Assembly (NCBI GenBank): GCA_002395865.1
Contig: DGVE01000165.1
Coordinates: forward strand, 1 to 16,043
Origin: Lachnospiraceae bacterium UBA4292
Lineage (GTDB): Bacteria; Bacillota; Clostridia; Lachnospirales; Lachnospiraceae
Reading direction: 5' to 3'
Length of the DNA stretch: 16,043 bases
Numbering within the stretch: the stretch's first letter is position 1; the number at the start of each line of letters is the position of its first letter. The position numbers and the translations under genes are program-made. The notes below the pieces were generated by a model, which saw only the letters and a program-made list of their open reading frames with translations, was not told the origin of the DNA and did no database searches. Shown here in pieces: positions 1 through 9,000 of the stretch.

Positions 1-1081
1 CCAGATGCAGCTGGAACAGCGTGGTGACAACGATGAAAGGAACACCCGCGAGTATATCGGTGATACGGTCGAGGGTCATATCGATCCTGCCGCCGTAGTA
101 GCCCTGGATCGCGCCGTAGATGGTTCCGATGAACAGGTTGATGGCGGATACGATGACCGCAAATACGAGCGAGAATCTCGCGCCGACACCTATAGCGGAG
201 AAGAGATCCATACCCATCAGCGTGGTGCCGAAGATGTAAATGGGCTCATGTCCGAACAGGTACTGATAATAGTTGTAATAGCATACACGGCAGGTAACGG
301 CACCGGACTTGCCCTGTGAGTACACATAGCTTCCGTCATCACCCGCGATACGAAGTGAATGGTACTCCACGCCCGCCTTGGATGCGTCTGTGGCATACAT
401 GGGTGTGAAATTACCCTGCTTGTCAAGCACTGCCGCGCCCTGCTTGTCCACCTTGTACCAGATGTTGGGGTCGCTGCTTCCGTTGCCGGCCTTATCTGCC
501 TGAACATAGGGGAAGATGACCTGAATACCGGTCTCGTTCTGCCACTGCTGTATCTTCTCGAACTCGTCGTAAGAGAAGGTACGATATACGACACCTACCG
601 CATAGTAGGTATTGACCTTGATGTCGTATGTGTAGCGCTTCGTGAGCTTGCCGCGGACCTTCACCTCGGTCTCGTGGGTCTGAATGATGCCGAGAAGCGG
701 ATCGTAACCCGTCTCCACGGCGATGGCCTTCCATGCGTTCATGGCAGCCTCATTCTGTGAAGACAGAGTTCTGGGGCCGGAGAAGGTCTCGTTGCCGCTT
801 TTGGCCAGCGCAGGAATGTACGCGGGCATCGAGACATACACCTTATCCGTATCCTTTACGGTATAGGGAGAAAACATCGGTGCAAATATCGCGAAAAGTA
901 CCAAAAACAGCAGTATCCACGCCGCCGCGACAGAGGAACGGTTCTTGGAGAACCTGATCATCGCGTCGGCGAAATAGCTTCTGGACTTGGTCTGTATCTC
1001 TTTATCTGAAAGCATTTTGTCTGCATTGACAAAAGCAAATTTTTCTTTGGGAATGTGTTCAAAATTATCCTTCGTACCCAT
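1..1081 (-). CDS. oppC: OppC-type ABC peptide importer permease, 3' end missing, enlarged external loop
   Basis: This is the second membrane subunit of a peptide/nickel-type ABC importer. The first 360 codons are visible and the stop lies beyond the left edge. The ATG at 1081 shares one base with the oppB stop (TAATG), which implies translational coupling. A cytoplasmic N-terminus of about 50 residues leads into TM1 (about 51-67). The family signature follows at 284-305 (FGTTLMGMDLF, then GARFSL), then TM2 and the start of the next helix near the edge (reading ILAGVPFIVV). Between TM1 and FGTT there are roughly 215 residues; from family knowledge I expect about 30-50. The extra segment is polar and rich in Y, K, D and G. 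It contains C264-x-x-C267 followed by an aromatic cluster (Y268-Y274), and by topology it should face outside. The EAA loop that contacts the ATPase lies outside the window. The family call is secure; substrate unknown. Confidence 0.93.
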   Translation of the reverse strand, partial: MGTKDNFEHIPKEKFAFVNADKMLSDKEIQTKSRSYFADAMIRFSKNRSSVAAAWILLFLVLFAIFAPMFSPYTVKDTDKVYVSMPAYIPALAKSGNETFSGPRTLSSQNEAAMNAWKAIAVETGYDPLLGIIQTHETEVKVRGKLTKRYTYDIKVNTYYAVGVVYRTFSYDEFEKIQQWQNETGIQVIFPYVQADKAGNGSSDPNIWYKVDKQGAAVLDKQGNFTPMYATDASKAGVEYHSLRIAGDDGSYVYSQGKSGAVTCRVCYYNYYQYLFGHEPIYIFGTTLMGMDLFSAIGVGARFSLVFAVIVSAINLFIGTIYGAIQGYYGGRIDMTLDRITDILAGVPFIVVTTLFQLHL

Positions 1082-2034
1082 TATTTCTTAGCCCCCATTC
1101 TTATTCTGGGATCGATGAAGCCGTAGCTGATATCCACCACGAGATTGGCTGCGAGGCCTATGATCGTGTAGAAACAGGTGGACAGCATGAAGATGTTGTA
1201 GTCCAGACCGTTTATGGAATTCAGCGTCAGTGCACCGATGCCCGGGATGGAGAATATCCTCTCGATGATGAGAGAGCCGCCGATGATGCCGATGAACTCA
1301 CCGATGATACTGGGTACTATGACCACGAAACAGTTCCTGAGGGCATGCCTCATGGTCGCCTGGGCCTTGGTAAGGCCCTTTGTTCTGGCCAGCAGCATGA
1401 ACTCGCTTCCGAGGACCTCCACAAGCTCCGCTCTGGTGGTTCTGGTAAAGCCCGCGATGACTCCGAAGGACAGCGCCAGCACTGCCGGTATCATGCTCTT
1501 GAACATGGCAAGTGAGAACCAGTCATTTCCCGACTTCATGACAAACGGGAACCATTGGAGCTTATAGCAGAGAATATACTGTATGACAAAAGCGTAAACA
1601 AAGCTCGGCACCGAAATGACCACCATCGTCAGGGTCGACAGTGAATAGTCGATCCAGGTGTTTTTTTTCAGAGCCGCAAATATACCGAGGAGTATTCCTA
1701 TCGGGATACTCAGAATGATAGAATAAAGATTGACTATAATTGTAGCCGGGAGCTTCTGTCTGAAGATGCTCCAGCACTCCTGTCCGAAATAAAGGTTCTC
1801 GGAAAGACCCCAGTCAAATTTAGTGATTACATTCTTCAGAAAGATGCCGAACTGCACCATCATTGGCTTGTTCAGACCCATGGCCTCACGCCGCATCATG
1901 ACCACCGCCGTATGCGGATCAGAGGGCGGGAGCGTGGGAAGGGGCAGCATTCTGATGAGCACAAAGCACATTAGAACGATGATGAAAAACACCACGAACA
2001 TGTAAACTATTCTTTTGGCCGCATACTTCCACAT
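1081..2034 (-). CDS. oppB: OppB-type ABC peptide importer permease
   Basis: Membrane subunit that pairs with OppC to form the translocation channel of a peptide importer. The ATG at 2034 (MWKYAAKRIV) is chosen over an in-frame ATG at 2079 because GGAGG lies about 10 bases upstream and the 317-residue length and N-terminus fit OppB (E. coli OppB is 306 aa). Six hydrophobic segments are visible: about 9-28, 99-121, 133-155, 182-198, 236-258 and 283-303. The family motif DWGLS is at 74-78. The EAA loop that binds the ATPase is at about 209-231 (ARTKGLTKAQ, then HALRN). The typical C-terminal YGFIDPRIR is present. It lies 98 bases after oppA, beyond a strong hairpin, and overlaps oppC by one base. 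OppD and OppF ATPases are expected further left but are not in the window. Confidence 0.95.
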   Translation of the reverse strand: MWKYAAKRIVYMFVVFFIIVLMCFVLIRMLPLPTLPPSDPHTAVVMMRREAMGLNKPMMVQFGIFLKNVITKFDWGLSENLYFGQECWSIFRQKLPATIIVNLYSIILSIPIGILLGIFAALKKNTWIDYSLSTLTMVVISVPSFVYAFVIQYILCYKLQWFPFVMKSGNDWFSLAMFKSMIPAVLALSFGVIAGFTRTTRAELVEVLGSEFMLLARTKGLTKAQATMRHALRNCFVVIVPSIIGEFIGIIGGSLIIERIFSIPGIGALTLNSINGLDYNIFMLSTCFYTIIGLAANLVVDISYGFIDPRIRMGAKK

Positions 2035-2050
2035 GTGCCTTATACCTCCA

Positions 2051-2094
2051 AAAAAGCACCGAAGAGCCCCGGAAGGCATAAAGCCTCCCGGAGC
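2051..2094 (-). terminator. Intercistronic hairpin with U-run between oppA and oppB
   Basis: Read on the minus strand, 2094-2083 pairs with 2077-2066 to give a 12-bp stem with two or more G-U pairs and a 5-base loop. Two positions pair only in minus-strand RNA, which supports that orientation. Ten bases further comes a run of six T (2056-2051), and the oppB ribosome binding site GGAGG follows at once. Because the U-run is separated from the stem, I read it as a leaky terminator or an mRNA-stabilising hairpin. Either would give more binding protein than permease, as is common in opp operons. Confidence 0.6.
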
Positions 2095-2132
2095 CGTCAG
2101 TGACAGAACTTATATCTTTGTATTACATATCA

Positions 2133-4700
2133 TCAGTACTTGAGTGTACCGCCCTGCTCCTTAACGTAAGCATCCCACTCTTCATCGCTGTAGTTGTACT
2201 TCAGGTAGTCGATGCCGCCGAAGCTCATTACAGGGTTGTACTCATCTACAACGTAGAATGCCTTCTGGGAAAGAAGGAACATCTCACCGTCGGTGAGCAT
2301 GGGGATGTAGTCGTATGTAGCAAGGATAGCCTTCTCGAAACCTGCGAGGATCTGAAGCCTGGTCTCAGCATCAGCAACTCCGTAACCGAAGTTGTACTCC
2401 TTACCGTCTACAGAAACCGTCTTGCCGTTCAGGCAGTCAGACCACTGATACAGGCTCATAGTGATCTCCTCACCGTTAAGTGTAAGAGTCATGGGAACCT
2501 TTGTAGCGTCGAACCAGTTGCCGTCGTAAGCCATATCGGGATTTACGTAAACATCTGTTGTTCCGAAAGGATCCATAGCAGAGCCGTTCCAGCCTGCGAA
2601 TGCGAAGTCCACGGTACCCTCTCTGAACTTGTCTGACCAGTCATTTCCGAGAGGAGCAGACTTAACTATCTTGACCTTTCCTTCAAAGCCTGTACCCTTG
2701 GTCACATCATTGAACTTCTCGTTCAGGTACTCAACGAGCTTGTTGGTACGGTCAGTCTCTGAAGAAACTGAGTATGTAATGGTAACAGTCTGGTCTGATA
2801 CGCCGTCGCCGTTCTCATCTGTGATGAAGCCTGCCTCAAGAGCCTCCTTGAAAGCGTCGTTGAAGAACTTCTTTGCAGCCTCGGGATCGTAACCTGTGAT
2901 GGAATCAACAGCATCGTCAAGGCTTGCGAACTTGGAAACATCTACTGAATAGAAATCGCAGAGAGCGAGCTTAGCCACGTCTGTGTCTCTGTAGTAAGCG
3001 CAGGTCTCGGGATCGTAGATGTTGGTCGTTCCGAGGAGACCGTAGCCGGGTACGTTGCTGGGGAACAGCGTATCGCACATGAGCTGCTTGTCAAATGTTA
3101 CGGCAACAGCCTTTCTGAAGCTAGTGAGAGTCATACTCTCAAGGTCTGTAGTCTTCTTATCGAAATCAGCCGCAGCCTCTCTCTCCTCGATAACCGACTT
3201 ATAGCCGTTGAAAATGAAGAAGAATACCGTCTGGCCGGGAGCGGTCTTTAAGAACTCGGAGTTCTTGTACTCTGAGAAGTCCTCAGACTGGAGGCCGTAG
3301 GTCATGAGCTGTCCTGAAAGGAACATATTCTTGGCTGTAGCGGTCTCTGTGATGACCTGAGTATCGATCTCGTCGGTCATGAACATATTGTAAGTCTCAC
3401 CGTCAACAGGATCAACGTAGGTGTGATTGCCGTCCTTGTAACCGAACCAGCTGTCATTTCTTACGAAATGCATGGACTTGTCGAGCTGATAATCGCTTAC
3501 CTTGTAAGGGCCGTAGGATACTGCCGTAGCGGCGTTTGTATCATATGTGCTTGACCATACGCTTCCGCTGGCCGTCTTCATTTCCTTCAGGTACTTATCG
3601 TACTCCTCGGGATCGATGAGCCAGAAGCTGTCCATGGCATAGATCTTCAGATAGAAGCCGTCGAGGCTGTTTCTGAATACGTATGTGAGCTTGTTGTCGC
3701 CTGATTTGAAGAGACCTACATTCGCAAAATCATATCCCGCCTCATAGTCTACAGACTCGATACCGGTATACGTGGAAGCGTATGCCTCATAGACCTGTCC
3801 GGGCGCAAGATAATTATCCCAAAGGTACTTTGCGGATACATAAGCCTCGGGATCACCCTCCTTAACCGCGGGGTCGCGCACCATGGTGTCATCCGTGATG
3901 GCGGCGTACTTCTTGCCGTTGGCTGCGCTTACGCCCCAGAAGCCGTCGAGGTCCACAAATACCTCATCATCCGTATGGCCATCGGCGATATATGCCTCAT
4001 AATCGGTTCCGGCGTCGTCGAAGGACTTGAAATTGGCAACGCCCGCAAGAGCGTATTCCTTCGCATTCGCTATGGCGTATGTTCCATCATAAGCATCCGA
4101 AGCGCGGTAGTTGAGAAGCTTCGGGTCAAGGAGTCTCTTGAGCGACTCGATATATGTATCCGGTGTGATCTTGTGGCCGTTGTCGAAGCACAGATCATCG
4201 CGAAGAGTTACCTCCCACGCGTAGCCGCTCTCAGCGCTCTCGGGGATGTTGTACTCGGGATGATCCTTCTTTACCTGTGCGGTAACGTCTACAGGTTCTC
4301 CGGTAGCCATCTCGGGGATGATAACGTATGCCGAATAATCCTCGCGTCCTGCGATGGGATGGCTCGCATCGTTGAATACCATCTTGTAGAGAGCCGATCT
4401 GGTGTAATCCTGAGGATATGCCTCATCGACTGTCTTATAGGTGTGGGGGTTCCAGTTTGATGACAGAGTGACCACCCTGTCATAATAGGTGTAGTGTCCC
4501 TCGGGAACTACGGGCTCGGGCTTGTCATCGCCGGACTTTGTCTCACCGCCGGGATTGTTGCTGTCGGCGGTAGTCTGAGTGTTGTCGCCGGTTCCGGCCG
4601 TGGTCTCTTTATTTTCGGTATTGGCCGAGCATGCAGACACGAGCATGGCTGCAGCGAGAGCTGCCGGAAGTACGCGCGATAGTTTACTGCGTCTTACCAT
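2133..4700 (-). CDS. oppA: Peptide-type ABC importer substrate-binding lipoprotein, oversized
   Basis: Extracellular substrate-binding protein of family 5 (OppA/DppA type), tethered to the membrane by lipid. The ATG at 4700 is preceded by AGGAGG six bases upstream. A longer in-frame start at 4853 is rejected because it lies upstream of the promoter. The N-terminus is a lipoprotein signal: basic MVRRSKLSR, a hydrophobic stretch, then lipobox LVSAC with Cys24 as the lipidated residue. A T/N/G/D/E-rich linker covers about 25-60, followed by the binding fold, with YDRVVTLSSNWNPHT and ITPDTYIESLKRLLDP as recognisable family-like stretches. The mature protein is about 830 residues, well above the roughly 520-550 usual for OppA, so the fold must carry large insertions. 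It is the first gene of the operon, ahead of oppB and oppC. The ligand cannot be read from the sequence. Confidence 0.92.
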   Translation of the reverse strand: MVRRSKLSRVLPAALAAAMLVSACSANTENKETTAGTGDNTQTTADSNNPGGETKSGDDKPEPVVPEGHYTYYDRVVTLSSNWNPHTYKTVDEAYPQDYTRSALYKMVFNDASHPIAGREDYSAYVIIPEMATGEPVDVTAQVKKDHPEYNIPESAESGYAWEVTLRDDLCFDNGHKITPDTYIESLKRLLDPKLLNYRASDAYDGTYAIANAKEYALAGVANFKSFDDAGTDYEAYIADGHTDDEVFVDLDGFWGVSAANGKKYAAITDDTMVRDPAVKEGDPEAYVSAKYLWDNYLAPGQVYEAYASTYTGIESVDYEAGYDFANVGLFKSGDNKLTYVFRNSLDGFYLKIYAMDSFWLIDPEEYDKYLKEMKTASGSVWSSTYDTNAATAVSYGPYKVSDYQLDKSMHFVRNDSWFGYKDGNHTYVDPVDGETYNMFMTDEIDTQVITETATAKNMFLSGQLMTYGLQSEDFSEYKNSEFLKTAPGQTVFFFIFNGYKSVIEEREAAADFDKKTTDLESMTLTSFRKAVAVTFDKQLMCDTLFPSNVPGYGLLGTTNIYDPETCAYYRDTDVAKLALCDFYSVDVSKFASLDDAVDSITGYDPEAAKKFFNDAFKEALEAGFITDENGDGVSDQTVTITYSVSSETDRTNKLVEYLNEKFNDVTKGTGFEGKVKIVKSAPLGNDWSDKFREGTVDFAFAGWNGSAMDPFGTTDVYVNPDMAYDGNWFDATKVPMTLTLNGEEITMSLYQWSDCLNGKTVSVDGKEYNFGYGVADAETRLQILAGFEKAILATYDYIPMLTDGEMFLLSQKAFYVVDEYNPVMSFGGIDYLKYNYSDEEWDAYVKEQGGTLKY

Positions 4701-4781
4701 AATATGCCTCCTTAAAGGTTGTTCATCCGTACTGCAACGGTAACACTTTAAAGCAGTACAGTATGAAATATAATGCAAGGT

Positions 4782-4810
4782 ATTATAACACATATTTCGT
4801 GTTTTGAACA
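4782..4810 (-). promoter_or_regulatory. Predicted sigma-A promoter of oppA-oppB-oppC
   Basis: On the minus strand a perfect -10 TATAAT (4787-4782) is preceded by an extended -10 TG one base upstream. The -35 position 17 bases further (4810-4805, TGTTCA) is a poor match, as is common when the extended -10 is present. Transcription should start near 4775, leaving a leader of about 75 bases. The leader holds a 7-bp inverted repeat (GTACTGC at 4729-4735, GCAGTAC at 4753-4759) with a 17-base loop. Confidence 0.7.
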
Positions 4811-4830
4811 GTAAAAAATGTTTTTTTGAT

Positions 4831-4858
4831 AAAACTTTGTTAAAATTCAACAAGTTTT
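4831..4858. promoter_or_regulatory. AT-rich interrupted palindrome with a CodY-like 15-mer upstream of oppA
   Basis: AAAACTT(T)GTT at 4831-4841 is an inverted repeat of AACAAGTTTT at 4849-4858. Inside it, minus-strand bases 4847-4833 read AATTTTAACAAAGTT, which matches the CodY consensus AATTTTCWGAAAATT at 12 of 15 positions. The site is about 22 bp upstream of the oppA -35 region. CodY control of opp operons is known in Firmicutes. The match could be chance in AT-rich DNA, and I cannot tell whether the genome encodes CodY. Confidence 0.35.
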
Positions 4859-4870
4859 ATTTGTTTGCTA

Positions 4871-4909
4871 TAAAAAGATATTCCCCCAAGACAGCGGTCT
4901 TGAGGGAAT
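4871..4909 (-). terminator. Intrinsic terminator of pfkA
   Basis: Minus-strand bases 4909-4897 and 4892-4880 form a 13-bp stem around a 4-base loop. The only non-Watson-Crick position is G-U in minus-strand RNA and would be C-A on the other strand, which fixes the orientation. A T-rich tail (ATCTTTTTA) follows at 4879-4871. The hairpin sits 40 bases after the pfkA stop and separates glycolysis from the opp operon. Confidence 0.9.
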
Positions 4910-4948
4910 TATTAAAATCGCGAATTAACAAAACGACAAGCCTTCGCT

Positions 4949-5935
4949 TTATCTTACAAGAAGCTTGCTGACAGTGTACTCGTACTCGTCTATATCCTTC
5001 TTCATGGCGAGCGCCTCGTTGATGTCGTAATCGATGAATTCGCCGTTTCTGTAGCCCACCACGCGCTTGCTCTTTCCCTCAAGAAGCAGGTCGACAGCCT
5101 TTGCTCCGAACATGGACGCGTAAAAGCGATCGGTCGCCGTAGGGCTTCCGCCTCTCTGGATATGGCCCAGCTCCGTGGCTCTGGATTCGATGCCGGTCTC
5201 GGCCTCGATGATCTTCGCCAGATCGGCAGCCGGGAGCACATCCTTGCTCATGCCCTCCGCGTAGATGATGATGTGATGCTTCTTGCCCTGAGCGCGAAGA
5301 TCCTTTACGTGCTTGATGACGGACTCGATGGAGAAATCGCTCCTCCTCTCGGGTATGAATATATCCTCGGCACCGGTAGCTATACCGCAGCGAAGCGCGA
5401 TATAGCCCGCATTTCTTCCCATGACCTCGATGATGGAGCATCTCTCATGCGAAGAAGACGTATCCCTCACCTTATCGACTGCCTCCATGGCTGTCATAAG
5501 AGCGGTATCGTAGCCGATGGTGTAGTCGGTGCACGCGATATCCAGATCGATGGTGCCCGGCAGACCGATGGTATCGATGCCGAGGTTCGCCAGCTGTCTT
5601 GCGCCTGCGAACGATCCGTCGCCGCCTATTACGACGAGTCCCTCGATTCGGTGCTTCTTGAGGATATTAGCTGCCTCCTCCTGAACCTCGGGCTGCTTGA
5701 ACTCAAGGCATCTGGCCGTATAAAGTATAGTGCCGCCGCGTCCGATGATATCGGATACAGAGTGGCCGTCCATATCCACGATCTCCTCCTTGAGAAGACC
5801 TGCGTATCCCCTCTGGATACCCTTTATCTTCAGGCCCCTTGCAATACCCGTGCGCACTACCGCACGTATACATGCGTTCATACCGGGCGCGTCGCCGCCG
5901 CTCGTAAGTACACCTATAGTTTTGATCTGGCTCAT
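4949..5935 (-). CDS. pfkA: ATP-dependent 6-phosphofructokinase
   Basis: Converts fructose 6-phosphate and ATP to fructose 1,6-bisphosphate in the cytoplasm, the committed step of glycolysis. The 328-residue length and start (SGGDAPGMNA, 12-21) are typical of bacterial PfkA. GGDGS (104-108) and PGTID (126-130) carry the two glycines that mark ATP rather than pyrophosphate as donor. Catalytic D130 and D132 and the MGR loop (172-174) correspond to E. coli D127, D129 and R171, with an offset of 3. GHIQRGGSPTATDR (257-270) closes the active site. One oddity is that the usual Asn of TIDND is Leu131 here. The ATG at 5935 follows GGAGGG six bases upstream. The gene has its own promoter and a strong terminator. 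A pyruvate kinase gene, often next to pfkA in Firmicutes, is absent. Confidence 0.98.
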   Translation of the reverse strand: MSQIKTIGVLTSGGDAPGMNACIRAVVRTGIARGLKIKGIQRGYAGLLKEEIVDMDGHSVSDIIGRGGTILYTARCLEFKQPEVQEEAANILKKHRIEGLVVIGGDGSFAGARQLANLGIDTIGLPGTIDLDIACTDYTIGYDTALMTAMEAVDKVRDTSSSHERCSIIEVMGRNAGYIALRCGIATGAEDIFIPERRSDFSIESVIKHVKDLRAQGKKHHIIIYAEGMSKDVLPAADLAKIIEAETGIESRATELGHIQRGGSPTATDRFYASMFGAKAVDLLLEGKSKRVVGYRNGEFIDYDINEALAMKKDIDEYEYTVSKLLVR

Positions 5936-5976
5936 AGTAATCCCTCCGAAAAAGTTCGAAATAAAATATCTGATTG

Positions 5977-6005
5977 ATAATAAATCATTCCGCGTTCTAT
6001 TTCAA
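5977..6005 (-). promoter_or_regulatory. Predicted sigma-A promoter of pfkA
   Basis: On the minus strand -35 TTGAAA (6005-6000) and -10 TATTAT (5982-5977) are separated by exactly 17 bases. They lie in the 98-base gap between dnaE and pfkA. The predicted start is near 5970, giving a leader of about 35 bases. pfkA can therefore be transcribed independently of dnaE. Confidence 0.72.
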
Positions 6006-6033
6006 GTATCTGCAAAAATAATTTTAAAAAAGT

Positions 6034-9000
6034 TTAGAACTTTACGGTCTTTTCACTGATATTTTCCGCACCGAAGGCGCGTCCGAGTGCCTCGATAAGC
6101 TCCGGGCAGGACCTCACTCCCAGTGAGTCCAGCTTTTTGAAGCTCCTCGGATCCCTTATGTAGACGCAGGCCGTATCCCTGCCGGGGAAGCGCCTTAAGA
6201 TGCCAAAGAGCCTTCCGGACGCGGCGGAATAGTCCGCGGGCGTATTAAACCGCACCCAGACCTGCCTCGGAGCGTCGTCGAAATAAAACAGGCTCTGCGC
6301 CAGCAGCTTCGCCCCGGTCTCCTCCGTGCTGACTCTGCCGTTGATGAACACTCTGCTGCCCTCATAAGGCTTTTTATCGATCTTCTCCCATGTCGCGGGA
6401 AATACGAGCGCCTCCACGCTTCCGGTCATATCCTCTATGGTCACGAAGGCCATGGGCTTGTTGCTTCTGGTGATCTTTGTGCGCACAGCCGTAACTATGC
6501 CGCCGACCGTTACCGACTTTCCATCGACCACTCCGGTCTCTCCGGTCTCCTCGTCGACCGCGAAATCCGCCGCGCAGGCGTTCGCGAACCTGTCGATAAG
6601 AGGCTGATACTCCTCGAGGGGATGGCCGCTCATATAAAAACCGAGAACCTCCCTCTCGTACTCGAGAAGGGTCTTTTTGTCGAACTCGCCGGCCTTGGGC
6701 ATCTGTATCGCGTACTCCTGCCTCTGCTGCGGCGACATCATGTCGAAGAAGCTCATCTGTCCCGCCATGGAGTTTTTACTTCTCTTCGCGGCCTCATCCA
6801 TCAGCTGCGAGTAGACCATCAGCTTCTCACGCCTCGTCCCCTCGAAGCCGTCGAAGGCTCCCGCCTTTATCAGGCACTCCACGACCTTCCTGCTGACGTT
6901 CTTCGTACAAACCCTGTCGATGAAATCCGCAAGTGATGTGTATCTTCCGCCGATCTCTCTCTCATCCACGATGGTATTTATCACCGCTTGGCCCACGCTC
7001 TTTATCGAAGCCAGGCCGTACACTATCGAATCACCCGACACCGAAAACCCGGTCTCGCAGAGATTGATATCGGGGGCAATGACATTTATACCCATCTTTT
7101 TGCACAGTCTCACATAGTAGGTCACCTTCTCGATCCTGTCGAGGAAGGATGTCATGAGAGCTGCCATGAATTCGGCCTTGTAGTGGTACTTAAGGTAAGC
7201 CGTCTGGTACGCCACCACCGCGTAGGCCGCCGCGTGGGATTTGTTGAAGGCGTATTTCGCGAAATCCGTCATCTCATCGTATATGCGGTTGGCCACCTCC
7301 TCGGAGATTCCGTTCGCGATGCAGCCCGCTACTCCCTCTTTTGCATTGCCGTAGACGAAGTTCTGCCTCTCCTTCTCCATGACGGAGGTCTTCTTCTTCG
7401 ACATGGCGCGCCTTACCATATCGCTCCTGCCCATGGTATATCCCGCGAGGTCGCGCACTATCTGCATGACCTGCTCCTGATACACTATGCAGCCGTAGGT
7501 CGGCTCAAGTATCGGCCGCAGCTGCGGGCAGTCATATGTCACGGACGTGGCGTCATTTTTACCCGCGAGATACTTCGGTATGAAGTCCATGGGACCCGGG
7601 CGGTAGAGCGCGATGCCCGCGATGACATCCTCTATATTGCCCGGCTTTAATTCCTTCATGAAGTTCATCATGCCCGAGCTTTCCAACTGGAACACGCCCT
7701 CCGTGTGGCCGGTTCCTATCGATGCGTATACCTTCGCATCTTTCATGTCAATATTTCTAATATCGAGTTTGATACCGCGGTTCTTCTCGATAAGCTTTAT
7801 CGCGTCATGTATGACGGTAAGCGTGCGAAGGCCGAGGAAATCCATTTTCAGAAGGCCCAGCTCCTCGAGCACGGTCATGGTGTACTGCGTGGTCACCACT
7901 CCCTCCGCGTCGGCCGACAGCGGCACGTACTCGTCCACCGGTCTGGGGCTTATCACCACGCCTGCAGCATGAACCGAGGTATGCCTCGGAAGTCCTTCGA
8001 GCTTTTTCGCTATGTCGATGAGCTTTTTTACGTCCTCATCCGAGTCGTACTTCTCCTTCAGCTCGGGATTCAGCGCGAATGCCCTGTCGATGCTTATCTG
8101 GCTGTTCGCGTTCTCCGGATCCCTCGCGGGTATCATCTTGGAAATGGTATCGCACAGCGCGTAGGGCAGATCCATCACCCTGCCCACGTCCTTTATGACA
8201 CCCCTCGCGGCCAGTGTACCGAAGGTCACTATCTGCGACACATGGTCCTTGCCGTATTTGCGCGTGACATAATCTATGACCTCGCGCCTTCTTACATAAC
8301 AGATATCCACATCGATATCGGGCATGGTCACACGCTCGGGGTTTAAGAAGCGCTCGAAGATCAGCGCATACCCTGTCGGCTCGATATCGGTTATCCCAAG
8401 GCAATATGCCACAAGGCTTCCCGCAGCACTTCCTCTTCCGGGTCCCACCGGTATGTCGTGTGTCTTCGCGAAATTTATAAAATCCCACACTATAAGGAAA
8501 TAATCCACGAAGCCCATGCTCTCTATTACAGAAAGCTCATAACCGAGTCTTTCCCTTAATTCATCGGTGACCTCATACTTATCCGAAAGCCCCTTCTCGC
8601 ACAGTGCTCTCAGATAATGCTTTGCATCCGTCTCACCCTCCGGCAGCGGGTACTTCGGCAGCTTATAGTTGCCGAACTCTATCTCCACATTGCAGCGCTG
8701 CGCGATCTTCTCCGTATTATCCACCGCCTGAAGTGCGTAGGGAAAAAGAGCCCTCATCTCCTGCTCGGACTTCAGATAAAACTGACCGCCCTCATAGCGC
8801 ATCCTGTCCTCGTCGTCGAACTTCTTCGCGGTCTGGATGCAAAGGAGATAATCGTGCGGCACGGCGTCCTCCGGAAGCACATAGTGCACATCGTTCGTGC
8901 ACACCATCTCTATACCGGTCTCCTTTGAAAGGCGCATTATGCCCGCATTTACCGTCTGCTGCACGCTGTATCCATGGTCCTGCAGCTCGAGGAAATAATT

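Noticed and set aside
4701..4853. N-terminal extension of OppA to an ATG at 4853
   Set aside because: It would cross the predicted promoter at 4782-4810 and hide the lipoprotein signal. The ATG at 4700 has a consensus ribosome binding site.
6006..6036. Terminator directly after dnaE
   Set aside because: AAGTT/AACTT followed by T-rich DNA is only a 4-5 bp AT stem, too weak to call.
7705..8346. 213-codon plus-strand ORF opposite dnaE
   Set aside because: It lies entirely opposite a certain gene in a G+C-rich stretch where antisense stops are rare. No family features are visible.
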